From positions 1 to 11,209 of the forward strand of contig JAFTKV010000180.1 in assembly GCA_017453085.1 (NCBI GenBank): a DNA stretch of 11,209 nucleotides, in the 5' to 3' direction. The position numbers were made by a program, and so were the translations under genes. Source of the stretch: Clostridia bacterium (GTDB taxonomy: Bacteria; Bacillota; Clostridia; Oscillospirales; CAG-272). This document shows, one piece after another, positions 1 to 7,498 of the stretch (positions within the stretch are counted from its first letter, which is position 1; every line of letters begins with the position of its first letter). A model generated the notes under the pieces. It searched no databases. It saw nothing but the letters and a program-made list of their open reading frames with translations, and had not been told where the DNA came from.

Positions 1-12
1 CACGTGAAACGC
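1..12. other. parS: Second parS site, cut by the left window edge
   Basis: The first ten bases, CACGTGAAAC, are the right-hand part of a parS palindrome, followed by G then C where the consensus ends in A. Position 11 is therefore a mismatch, and the left four or five bases lie outside the window. The site is in the same frame as the parS at 101-116 and encodes GVSR at the truncated end of the protein. The two palindrome centres are 105 bp apart. Confidence 0.75.
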
Positions 13-967
13 CCTTACTCAATTCAAACTCATCCTCCGCGATTGCCTGAAATATATTTCGGGCATCCGAAAACCGATGTGCTTTTGTGTGAGACGGCAA
101 TGTTTCACGTGAAACATTCGTGTACAAACAAGGTTCACTCAGCAACTCTCCTTGCTTTTTGCCAACGCGAATCTCAAACACGTAACAATCCGACAAATCC
201 TCGCGGCTAATCTTCGTGTCAAATCCCGCTTCCTTCATCGTTGCCGCAGATTTCTCCACGGTGTTCAAAAAGATCCGCACATCGTTCACCATCACCTTGC
301 GCGTTTGAGTGAGCCGCAAGTCGGGCGATTCCATCATCTCGGTTATCAAATCTGACAGCACCACATCCGGACAAGCAATACATTTATCCAGCATTGCCGT
401 CTGCAAGGGCAAAGAAAATGACTGCAACCTTAACGCATCAAGCTGCGACACTTCCATTTTACGTAGCTTAGCTCTGTGATCGGCAGGTGTTGCCGCAATT
501 GCCAACAACGAACGCAAGTCCTCTCGGGGCATTGCCAGCGCACCCGACAGTCGCTCGGCAGTCCAACCGCTCTTGACCAGCTCGTTTAGCGTCTGCGCAA
601 CCTCTATGTAGTGCGGCGGCCGACGAAGCAGATTCTCCGAAACCGCCAATGCCTTTGCACGATCTGCGTCACAAACGATCACCATGGCAGGGATGTGTGT
701 ACGACCCAGCATTTTCATCGCCTCCACACGTCGCCTGCCTGCAATCAAAGCATATTTGGCAGATTGCTTTCCACCATCCATTTTTCGCAGCAAGACCGGT
801 TGCAATAGGCCAAAACGCAAAATATTTTCTGCAAGCGAAGCCGCCAGCACTCCTTCGGAGGGATCCGTAACCGGCTCATATTCAATTTCGCTGAGCAGTA
901 CCTTCCACAGCGGAAGCCCATCCCGTTCGCCTGCTATAATTTTTCCAATCATTTCTTGTAAAAACAT
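1..967 (-). CDS. ParB/Noc-like chromosome partition protein, 3' end cut by window edge
   Basis: The frame is open from its start at 967 to the left edge, giving 322 codons with no stop. Members of this family are CTP-dependent sliding clamps that load on parS and organise or segregate the origin region. The ParB N-terminal domain spans about residues 40-115: a stretch around LAENILRFGLLQPVLLRK, then IAGRRRVEAMKMLG (GRRR at 77-80, matching the GERR nucleotide-binding box), then ENLLRR at 111-116 (the ENxxR box). A helix-turn-helix region follows at about 120-170 but is far from the consensus. Residues 225-270, VMVNDVRIFLNTVEKS onward, resemble the C-terminal part of Noc-like clostridial ParB proteins. 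At least 322 aa exceeds the usual 280-290. Three ATGs are in tandem (973, 970, 967); GGAGG at 975-979 lies 7 nt before the third, which I chose. Noc and Spo0J/ParB cannot be told apart here. The family call is firm, the subfamily is not. Confidence 0.88.
   Translation of the reverse strand, partial: MFLQEMIGKIIAGERDGLPLWKVLLSEIEYEPVTDPSEGVLAASLAENILRFGLLQPVLLRKMDGGKQSAKYALIAGRRRVEAMKMLGRTHIPAMVIVCDADRAKALAVSENLLRRPPHYIEVAQTLNELVKSGWTAERLSGALAMPREDLRSLLAIAATPADHRAKLRKMEVSQLDALRLQSFSLPLQTAMLDKCIACPDVVLSDLITEMMESPDLRLTQTRKVMVNDVRIFLNTVEKSAATMKEAGFDTKISREDLSDCYVFEIRVGKKQGELLSEPCLYTNVSRETLPSHTKAHRFSDARNIFQAIAEDEFELSKGVSR
101..116. other. parS: parS centromere site, perfect 16-bp palindrome
   Basis: The sequence TGTTTCACGTGAAACA matches the ParB/Spo0J consensus parS at all 16 positions. 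It lies inside the ParB-like reading frame, where it encodes the peptide NVSRET (residues 284-289). parS is the loading site for ParB clamps, and in Firmicutes most copies sit near the replication origin. The match is direct; occupancy by the ParB encoded here is inferred. Confidence 0.95.
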
Positions 968-990
968 CATCATACCTCCGTTTCAACACC

Positions 991-1000
991 ACTATACCAC
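991..1000 (-). promoter_or_regulatory. Extended -10 promoter for the ParB-like gene
   Basis: On the minus strand, TGG precedes TATAGT (996-991), forming an extended -10 element (TGnTATAnT) about 12 nt before the GGAGG ribosome-binding site. No good -35 hexamer is visible 16-18 bp upstream, which is tolerated for extended -10 promoters. The near-palindrome ATTACTCGTAAT (1015-1026) overlaps the -35 region and might bind a regulator. The leader would be very short, about 17 nt. Confidence 0.45.
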
Positions 1001-1072
1001 GCAATTGGCGAGAAATTACTCGTAATCGGTCGATTTGATACAAATATTGAGATTAATGTTATATTTTGCCAT

Positions 1073-1954
1073 TTAATTGTGATTGAAAAACAATATCAGT
1101 ATGCCCGCAATAATAAATACCGCTCCATACATCTCATTCGCGCGAAATCTTCGCCGGAAGAATACTCGTGACAGAATCATTGTCACCCACAAGCTGAGCT
1201 TATCTAACGCTTGAACCGCTCCCGCTTCAGCACCGCTCAACGCGCGAAAATAAAATATCCATCCTACGCCGGTAATCACTCCCGTCAGCATGATCGTTTT
1301 CAAATCTCGTTTGTCTATTTTGTTAGACTTCGCATTGCCACGCTTGAGGAGCAAAACGCCATAAGTGATCACAAGCACAACCGCAGTTCTCATCACCAAA
1401 GCAAGCTCCGCGCCAACATCTGCAGCACCCGACTTCGAAAGTAACGCAGATGCCGAAACCAGCAACACCGACAGCACAGACCACCCTATCCAACTTAGTT
1501 TCCCATCCGCTTTTTCACTCTCGTTTTTGTCTATTTCATTAGACTTTGCCATAATTCCGGCACCAAGGCAAATCAACCCCATCGTCGCAATCTTCGCTGC
1601 ACCAATCGGCTCTCCCCTGAACAACCCGCCGCCAAGAATCGTCAGCACTACAGACAGCTTGTCCATCGCAGTCACACGATTCACGTCTCCCACAGAGAGC
1701 GCGCGGTAGTAACAGAGCCACGCAAGCGCAGTAGCTATTCCCGCACTTACGATCGAAAGCAGGGAGCGCCACGTCATCTGCCCCAACGTACGCCAATCTC
1801 CCAGCCACACCGATGCACCCAGCGCAACCGCAAGCACCATCGCTGTTCGAATCAGCGACAGCCGCACCGGATCCAATCGCCCTGCTACCCGTTTAGACAA
1901 TACCGCATTCAAGCCGCCGCAAAGTGCCGACAGCATCGCAAAAAGTCCCCACAT
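1073..1954 (-). CDS. EamA/DMT-superfamily permease
   Basis: A 293-residue integral membrane protein built from two homologous EamA halves, as in the 10-TM drug/metabolite exporters of the DMT superfamily. The internal duplication is plain: YYRALSVGDVNRVTAMDKLS at 82-101 and YFRALSGAEAGAVQALDKLS at 235-254 occupy equivalent places near the end of a helix in each half. The substrate cannot be predicted; family members export amino acids, metabolites or drugs. The longest frame starts at 1984, but there GGGAG touches the ATG. The ATG at 1954 has GGGGTGAG (1965-1958) at good spacing and starts directly at a membrane helix, so I prefer it. Two hydrophilic loops carry near-identical octapeptides, AKSNEIDK (136-143) and AKSNKIDK (208-215), at non-equivalent sites; these reflect a DNA repeat listed separately. 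The gene lies downstream of the operon terminator with no visible promoter of its own. Confidence 0.9.
   Translation of the reverse strand: MWGLFAMLSALCGGLNAVLSKRVAGRLDPVRLSLIRTAMVLAVALGASVWLGDWRTLGQMTWRSLLSIVSAGIATALAWLCYYRALSVGDVNRVTAMDKLSVVLTILGGGLFRGEPIGAAKIATMGLICLGAGIMAKSNEIDKNESEKADGKLSWIGWSVLSVLLVSASALLSKSGAADVGAELALVMRTAVVLVITYGVLLLKRGNAKSNKIDKRDLKTIMLTGVITGVGWIFYFRALSGAEAGAVQALDKLSLWVTMILSRVFFRRRFRANEMYGAVFIIAGILILFFNHN
1305..1333 (-). repeat. Palindromic short repeat, copy B, inside the EamA gene
   Basis: A 29-bp unit containing the hairpin-forming core GTCTATTTTGTTAGAC (arms GTCTA at 1313-1317 and TAGAC at 1324-1328). It matches copy A (1519-1549) at 26 of 29 aligned positions with one 2-base gap. 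It falls in the loop of the second half of the permease and encodes AKSNKIDK. Confidence 0.6.
1519..1549 (-). repeat. Palindromic short repeat, copy A, inside the EamA gene
   Basis: A 31-bp unit with core GTCTATTTCATTAGAC (arms at 1529-1533 and 1540-1544), the partner of copy B. It lies at the junction between the two EamA halves and encodes AKSNEIDK. The nucleotide similarity continues across the 2-base gap, after which the reading frame differs between the copies, so the resemblance is at DNA level and not simply a repeated peptide. Confidence 0.6.
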
Positions 1955-1995
1955 CGTCTCACCCCGCTCACTTTTTCGTAGCATCTCCCACTAAA

Positions 1996-2032
1996 CAAAA
2001 AAATATCCGCAACCCGAAGGCTGCGGATATTT
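1996..2032 (-). terminator. Intrinsic terminator of the moxR-DUF58-transglutaminase operon
   Basis: An 11-bp stem (2001-2011 paired with 2022-2032) with a 10-nt loop contains the GC-rich core CCGCA/TGCGG. On the minus strand it is followed by seven T residues (2003-1997). It begins 13 bp after the transglutaminase stop codon, the expected place for the operon end. The EamA start lies only about 40 nt further on. Confidence 0.9.
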
Positions 2033-2044
2033 AGTTGATTCAAA

Positions 2045-5000
2045 TCAGATCATAAATCGAATATAGCGATACCAGATCCGTTTGTAGAAGGGAAGCGTCC
2101 GATACTCGGAATCGATCAATGCGCGCAGGTAAACGCCCAACGTTTCCAGCTCGGATCGATTCAACGCACGGCCAAATTCCTGCTTTTGAATAAGTGACAC
2201 TACTTGGCTCAGAGAATAGGGCAACATCGCCAATCTGGCGCGTCTGCGAATCATTCTCGCAGGTCCAACCCGCAAGGGAGCATCGATCCGTCGCGCAAAC
2301 TCACTGGGAAGCTCGCCCACGTGGGGACGGTTGCCAAGGATCGCGTGGATCTCATATATGCTGTCACACAGCACGCCGGCCACCTGATCGAAGTCCGCCT
2401 TTTCCTCGAACGATCCGTAGATCGACCGTTCGATGTAATACGCTCTGCCGTCCACTACCTTGCGCGCACGCCGATACTGCCAGAATAGCAGCAACGCTAC
2501 TGCAATAACAATCAGCATTCCCACAGCAATTCGGATCAGCTGCTCGGGGTCAATATCGTTTGCAACGGTCGGCTGCTCCGGCTCGCTCGTCGTATCCTCG
2601 GGCGTAGCAGGCCGCGTGGTAACGGGAGGCGTCGTAATATGCGGTTCCGTGCTGACGGGAGGACGAGTGGTCACAGAGGTTTCGGGAGGCTTACTTTCTT
2701 CCTCGGACTCGACGTAGTACATATCCTCGTAATACACGTTGGTAGCTTCGTACGTACGCCAGCCCAGGCCTTCGATATACACCTCCACCCAAGCGTGCGC
2801 CGCCGTATCTCTCACGTTAGAGACGTACTCCAGACTGCCGTCATCGGCGGTGCGGGGATTCAGATCGCTTACCACGTAACCCTGTACGTATCGGGCAGGG
2901 ATTCCCGCCGCACGCAGCAGCAGTGTAGCCGCAGATGCAAACTGCACACAATAGCCATCCTTAGTTTCCAACAGGAAGGTATCCAGCGCACTATACTCAT
3001 CCGCCTCCGGCTTGGTAGGCGTATAAGTGTACTCATAATTCTTCGCCAGATAGTCGATAACGACCATAATCCGATCGTGAGTGGTAGGCGCCGCCTTCAG
3101 CTCAGGCTCCAGCAGCCGCATGATCTGCTGCACGCCCTTACTTTCGGCAGGGTAGGACAGATAATGCTCTTCTACGTAATCGCTGTATTCATTCACCAGC
3201 CGAACGTTACGACCGTACCAGCGAGCGCGGTCATCGCCATTCAGCTCCAGATACTGCTCCAGTGCCTTGGTGGGGAACTCCGTCAACCCCGCCTCGTTCA
3301 GCGCAAGACGGAACTCGTCCACTACTTTCGTATGATCTGCCGCGATATTTTGCTGCAGATTTGCAGCAAATTTGCACAGAAGCTGATAGTAGCGCACTGT
3401 CCGCTCCGCCTGCTGTCCGTAGTCCGCCATAAAATAAGAAGGCATGACCGCAGGCGCGGTATAGGATTTGGTCAGATTGAACCAGCCGGAGGTAAGCATA
3501 CCGTCCGCGTGAATTCCCACGCTTTCGCTATATCCATCCGTATTGGAGCCGTGCTCGTACAGCCCCAACGGCGATGCATACGCAGAAGGGAGAACAAAGA
3601 GCTGACCGGAGTTATTGATGTATTCAATATCAATAAACGCCGCCGCATAGCCAAACCGTCGGCTGCTCTCGTACCCGTTCTCCTTGAACGTACCGTCCGC
3701 CAACGAAGGCGACAGCAGTGAATACAGATCGAAGGTGACCTGGTCTCCCGTAAAGTCTCGGCCTTCAGAGGTCAACTCTTTCAGCATCTGGCTGTAGCCG
3801 GTGGAATCCAGCACGCCCCAATCGTCGGCAACGTAATCGTAATCCCCACCGATCCAGGAGCGCAGATAGATTCCGTGCTTGGTGGGTGTAGTCACTCTGA
3901 AGAGCACTACGTCCTCAAACTCCACGTCCTGCAGCTTGTTGGATTGGTGCTCATTCAGCGTGTTCATTTTATTGTACTTAGGATTGCCGCCGGTCAGGAT
4001 GGTCGTAAGATAGGTACGGGCCTCCTTGATGGGATCGGAGATGAACTCGATCTCGCCCCAACGCTCCTCCACCGAGGATGCGGGGATCGCGGCAATCGCC
4101 ATTGCCAGTAAGCCCGCCAACGCAGCGGAGTAGCCCGAATAAGCACGGGACTTTTTGGAGTGCTTATGCGCTTTATAGGTCTTGTCGTAGGAGGACAGCA
4201 CCGCCGCCGAGCAAAGACCGGCCAGCACGCAGGCAATGCCCCAGTTGGTCTGGCACAGGTTGTAGGTAAAGCAAACGGCACACAGTCCGCCGCCCAGCAC
4301 CAGCATGGGAATCAGACGGGTCCGCTTTGCCGAAAACGCGGCAAAGATCAGCGCAAACACGGTTGCCAGCGCAAACACGCCGCCGTAGGTGAGCAGCTCC
4401 GCCTGGGAGAGGCCGAATCCGTCGGACAGACCGCCCAGATAGGGCAGAGTGATGCTTGCGGAGGCGGCAAATCCCGCTTCGGTGAGGCGGAACATCATCG
4501 CATTGAAGACCGTCTCAATACCCGACACGTAGAAGGTCAACGGATTGCCCGCTTGCCAAAAGAAAAATCCTACCAACGCCGCCAGCAGACCAAAGCCCGC
4601 CAGCGTGAACCATTTTCCAATGAAGATCATAGAGAAGGCGGATACCATCACCACGCAGTAGGTGAGCAACGGGAGTGCACTTACCTCGGTCAGAGCAAAG
4701 GCGTCACAAAACAGCCAAAGTACACCAAACAGGGAAAAACCGATGGAGAAGAAGCGCAGGAAATAGCCAATCGGCAAAGAGAAGGCGAACCCCTGCATCT
4801 TTTTAGGATCGTACAGAACGAAACGATTGCGTTTTGCTTCGTTTTTCTTCCGTTTTGCTTCTTTTTTCTCGGCTTTACGGAGCTTTTTCAGGCGGCGCTT
4901 CTCGTCCTTCGCTGTTTTCTCGGAAGGCTCCACCGACGCACCGGCAGAAGGAGCTGCCGCACTATCGCCTGCAGGCTCCAAAGCCGCGCCATCCTTCATT

Positions 5001-5050
5001 GCTGCTTCCAGCTCCAGAAAGGGATCGTTTTTACGTTTTTTCTTACTCAC
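2045..5050 (-). CDS. Membrane-anchored transglutaminase-like protein (TgpA type)
   Basis: A 1001-residue membrane protein and the last gene of the operon. The N-terminus (1-80) is cytoplasmic, low-complexity and Lys/Arg-rich at 47-75. About seven membrane helices follow between 93 and 326. A large extracytoplasmic region (about 330-835) contains the transglutaminase core: DGYCVQFASAATLLLRAAGI with catalytic Cys701, HAWVEVYIEG with His752, and WRTYEAT with Glu768 at the third triad position, where Asp is common. A Thr/Pro-rich linker (about 788-828) leads to a final helix (839-858) and a cytoplasmic tail of about 140 residues. This architecture matches the DUF3488/TgpA family, whose true substrates in bacteria are poorly known; action on envelope proteins or peptides is inferred. 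The start is GTG at 5050, overlapping the DUF58 gene by 8 bp, behind an excellent AGGAGGTGATC located inside that gene. It ends in TGA just before the terminator. Family sure, substrate unknown. Confidence 0.92.
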   Translation of the reverse strand: MSKKKRKNDPFLELEAAMKDGAALEPAGDSAAAPSAGASVEPSEKTAKDEKRRLKKLRKAEKKEAKRKKNEAKRNRFVLYDPKKMQGFAFSLPIGYFLRFFSIGFSLFGVLWLFCDAFALTEVSALPLLTYCVVMVSAFSMIFIGKWFTLAGFGLLAALVGFFFWQAGNPLTFYVSGIETVFNAMMFRLTEAGFAASASITLPYLGGLSDGFGLSQAELLTYGGVFALATVFALIFAAFSAKRTRLIPMLVLGGGLCAVCFTYNLCQTNWGIACVLAGLCSAAVLSSYDKTYKAHKHSKKSRAYSGYSAALAGLLAMAIAAIPASSVEERWGEIEFISDPIKEARTYLTTILTGGNPKYNKMNTLNEHQSNKLQDVEFEDVVLFRVTTPTKHGIYLRSWIGGDYDYVADDWGVLDSTGYSQMLKELTSEGRDFTGDQVTFDLYSLLSPSLADGTFKENGYESSRRFGYAAAFIDIEYINNSGQLFVLPSAYASPLGLYEHGSNTDGYSESVGIHADGMLTSGWFNLTKSYTAPAVMPSYFMADYGQQAERTVRYYQLLCKFAANLQQNIAADHTKVVDEFRLALNEAGLTEFPTKALEQYLELNGDDRARWYGRNVRLVNEYSDYVEEHYLSYPAESKGVQQIMRLLEPELKAAPTTHDRIMVVIDYLAKNYEYTYTPTKPEADEYSALDTFLLETKDGYCVQFASAATLLLRAAGIPARYVQGYVVSDLNPRTADDGSLEYVSNVRDTAAHAWVEVYIEGLGWRTYEATNVYYEDMYYVESEEESKPPETSVTTRPPVSTEPHITTPPVTTRPATPEDTTSEPEQPTVANDIDPEQLIRIAVGMLIVIAVALLLFWQYRRARKVVDGRAYYIERSIYGSFEEKADFDQVAGVLCDSIYEIHAILGNRPHVGELPSEFARRIDAPLRVGPARMIRRRARLAMLPYSLSQVVSLIQKQEFGRALNRSELETLGVYLRALIDSEYRTLPFYKRIWYRYIRFMI

Positions 5051-6407
5051 CGCCGATCACCTCCTCCTCGGAAGACTCCGTCCGCGAAAGTACTATCTCC
5101 CGCAGATCGTGAACGGTGATGCCGTGACGCAACAGCTCGTCCCGATAAGCCTCCACGCCATCCAGATAGGCAGAGCGGGCAGAGGGAGCGATCTGCTCAT
5201 AGGGATCGAAGGTGTAGACCTCCTGCTTTGCACCCGCAGGAAGCTCCATGGCTGAGATCGCCGCCGTCAGACGGTCGCTGAGGCCGCCTGCCACGAAGGC
5301 AAAGATCGCGCCGTCAAAATTATCTTCCATCAGATTGGCAAGATCCGCGATGCTGTATTCGGTGCGGGTGATGGGTGCGGTCGAAAACAGACGGAAGATC
5401 TGATCCAGGTCGCTTTCGGTATACAAACGAAAGGCGCAACGGTCGTCCGCGCCGCGGGAGTCGAACCACACCAGCGTGACGGTCTGACCGCCCTCGCGAA
5501 GGGCTTTCACCGCAAGAGCGATCGCGCCCTCCACCACGCCGTCAGTGGCGTATTCGTTGATGTCGGGAAGCCAGCGGCGATCCTCGGTATCGTACCGCAG
5601 AGCCGTGTCCACGAACAGGAAGGTCTGCCGATCGGCATTGCGAGCGTACTGGCGAACCATCAGATCTTGGGTTTTACCGGACAGCTTCCAATGCACCGAG
5701 CGAAGGCTGTCGCCCGGCTGATATTCGCGGATATCCGACATTTCGGTGTTGTCCTGTCCGCTTTGGAGAACCACCGTTTCGGTCTCCTCCTGACGGCTCT
5801 CGCCGCCGCTTTCCACAGGAAGCGCCAGTCTGCGGGGAACCACGAACAGCTCCCTGAACAGCTCCAGCTTCACCCGATAGCGGAACAGGCGGAAGAAATC
5901 GTAAAAGCACAGCTCGCTGACGCCGATCTCGTACGCACCGCGATAGGCAAAGGCAAGCGTCTTTTCGATGACGTAATTGCCAAAGGGGATCAACGACAGC
6001 TTGGTTTTTTGACGAATACAGCGTACCGCATCGTCAGAGGGAACCGTGATCACCGCCTCCACGAAGGGGAAGGGGAGGGGCGATTCGTTGGAAAGGGTCA
6101 GCGAAAAGTCCACCGGCGAATACTTTTCCGCCTCCTGTGCGGAAATGTTCAGATAGAGCTTTACGCAAAGCACCTCGATTAACAGATAAATCAGAGAGAG
6201 TATGGGCAAAAACAGCACGAACAGGAAGATTACGCCCGATATAGGCGAAAGCAGCACCTGTGTAAAGACCAGCGCAAAGGCGATCAGAAGCAGATATAGC
6301 CAGAAATTGCGCTGCGGGAAAAAGGCGGGCTGAACAAACTCTCTGTTTTTGATCTTCCGCAGAAACGTCAGGATCGCCCTGCCGCATCTGATCAGAAAGC
6401 TACTCAC
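5043..6407 (-). CDS. DUF58 family membrane protein
   Basis: 454 residues. Two hydrophobic helices lie near the N-terminus (about 35-83), followed by a soluble region of Ig-like strands (around 95-190). The diagnostic DUF58 signature is at 223-252, where DIREYQPGDSLRSVHWKLSG holds the conserved YxPGD and HW residues. After this comes a vWA-like fold beginning FLFVDTAL (263-270); the usual DxSxS metal-binding motif is absent (DTALRYD), as is common in DUF58. These proteins nearly always sit beside MoxR ATPases and are thought to be their partners or substrates. The start is GTG at 6407, overlapping the moxR stop by four bases (GTGA), which points to translational coupling; its own Shine-Dalgarno is weak. 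The 3' end overlaps the transglutaminase start. The family call is firm and the molecular role is unknown. Confidence 0.93.
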   Translation of the reverse strand: MSSFLIRCGRAILTFLRKIKNREFVQPAFFPQRNFWLYLLLIAFALVFTQVLLSPISGVIFLFVLFLPILSLIYLLIEVLCVKLYLNISAQEAEKYSPVDFSLTLSNESPLPFPFVEAVITVPSDDAVRCIRQKTKLSLIPFGNYVIEKTLAFAYRGAYEIGVSELCFYDFFRLFRYRVKLELFRELFVVPRRLALPVESGGESRQEETETVVLQSGQDNTEMSDIREYQPGDSLRSVHWKLSGKTQDLMVRQYARNADRQTFLFVDTALRYDTEDRRWLPDINEYATDGVVEGAIALAVKALREGGQTVTLVWFDSRGADDRCAFRLYTESDLDQIFRLFSTAPITRTEYSIADLANLMEDNFDGAIFAFVAGGLSDRLTAAISAMELPAGAKQEVYTFDPYEQIAPSARSAYLDGVEAYRDELLRHGITVHDLREIVLSRTESSEEEVIGGE

Positions 6408-7396
6408 GCCTGATCACGGCTTCCCCGGAAGGGGACGGGGGTCTTGAGCGAGATCTCCTGCAGGATGCTTTCGGGAGTGATCCGAGCCAATTTTGCCTCT
6501 TGAGTCAGAACCAGACGGTGGGCAACGGAGCGTACGAAGACCGCTTTTACATCATCGGGCAGAACGTATTCTCTGCCCTGCATCACGGCGTATGCCTGTG
6601 CCATGCGCATCACAGCCAGCGAAGCACGGGGAGACGCGCCGCGTGCGATGCCGTTGTGCTTACGGGTTGCGGAGATCAGCGCCACCACGTAGCGGCAGAT
6701 CTCGGGATCTACCGTAGCGTCGGCAGTCAGACGGCGCATCTTGGCGATGCCTTCCACATCCGTCACCGCCTGCACGCGATCCAGGGGATTCACGCCGCGA
6801 CGCGCCATCAGAATGTCCGCCTCCTGCTCCTCAGTAGGATAGCCCATAGACAGCTTCAGCGCAAAACGGTCCAGCTGTGCCTCGGGCAGAGGATAGGTGC
6901 CCACAAATCCGTGAGGGTTCTGGGTCGCAATCACCATAAAGGGAGTGGGCAGAGTATAGGTCGTGCCGTCCACGGTGACCTTGCCCTCCTCCATCGCCTC
7001 CAGAAGCGCAGACTGGGTCTTGGGAGACGCACGGTTGATCTCGTCACCCAGCAGAAGGTTGCACATCACAAGACCTTCCCGAAACTCGAATTTCTCGGTC
7101 TGACGGTTATAAATATTGAAGCCGGTGATATCCGACGCCATAATATCGGGGGTGAACTGTGCACGCTTAAAGGAAAGCCCCGCTGCCTTCGCCAGCGCAC
7201 CTGCCAGAGTCGTTTTACCCACGCCGGGCACGTCCTCAATCAGCACGTGAGTGCCGGCCAGCATTGCACAGACCAACAGACGGATCTCGTGGTGCTTACC
7301 CACAACTACCTTCTCCACCTCTTCGATCAGGCGGGCAGCAAGATTGGTAGTCTCGATCCGATCGAAGGTTTGGTTCATTTTGTCAAGATTGCTCAT
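6404..7396 (-). CDS. MoxR-family AAA+ ATPase
   Basis: 330 residues, the usual length for MoxR chaperone-like ATPases. Visible motifs are Walker A GVGKTT (58-63, Lys61), Walker B LLLGDEINRA (114-123, Asp118/Glu119), sensor 1 ATQN (Asn160), the PEAQLDRF segment with a likely arginine finger (about 171-178), and a sensor 2-like GASPRASL with Arg257. MoxR proteins remodel or insert cofactors into partner proteins, often vWA or DUF58 proteins, which fits the next gene. An in-frame ATG exists at 7453, but it lies at the promoter, upstream of any likely transcript start, whereas the ATG at 7396 follows GGAGGA by 7 nt; I chose the latter. It is the first gene of a three-gene overlapping operon. Confidence 0.95.
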   Translation of the reverse strand: MSNLDKMNQTFDRIETTNLAARLIEEVEKVVVGKHHEIRLLVCAMLAGTHVLIEDVPGVGKTTLAGALAKAAGLSFKRAQFTPDIMASDITGFNIYNRQTEKFEFREGLVMCNLLLGDEINRASPKTQSALLEAMEEGKVTVDGTTYTLPTPFMVIATQNPHGFVGTYPLPEAQLDRFALKLSMGYPTEEQEADILMARRGVNPLDRVQAVTDVEGIAKMRRLTADATVDPEICRYVVALISATRKHNGIARGASPRASLAVMRMAQAYAVMQGREYVLPDDVKAVFVRSVAHRLVLTQEAKLARITPESILQEISLKTPVPFRGSRDQA

Positions 7397-7441
7397 GTAG
7401 ATTCCTCCATTTTGGTTAAATTGCAAAAAATTACTGAATAC

Positions 7442-7470
7442 ATTATAACACAAAGCAAATAAGAAATCAA
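7442..7470 (-). promoter_or_regulatory. Promoter of the moxR operon
   Basis: On the minus strand, TTGATT (7470-7465), a 17-bp spacer and a perfect TATAAT (7447-7442) preceded by TGT (extended -10) form a SigA-type promoter. The predicted transcript start is near 7435, about 39 nt before the moxR ATG. It is divergent from the tRNA-Ser promoter, about 95 bp away. Confidence 0.85.
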
Positions 7471-7498
7471 TATGACAAATCGGTGTTTTTGCCCGCAG

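Noticed and set aside
4..210. 68-codon plus-strand open frame at the left edge
   Set aside because: It is the shadow of the ParB-like gene; its FHVKH peptide is only the parS palindrome read on the other strand.
2639..3721. 360-codon open frame on the plus strand
   Set aside because: It lies entirely antisense to the transglutaminase gene, has no ribosome-binding site or recognisable motif, and has the His/Arg/Gln-rich composition of a reverse-strand shadow.
4160..5119. 319-codon open frame on the plus strand
   Set aside because: Antisense to the well-supported transglutaminase and DUF58 genes; low-complexity Gly/Gln/Arg-rich composition and no domain.
6500..7462. 320-codon open frame on the plus strand
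   Set aside because: Antisense to moxR, running into its promoter; no Shine-Dalgarno and no recognisable family.
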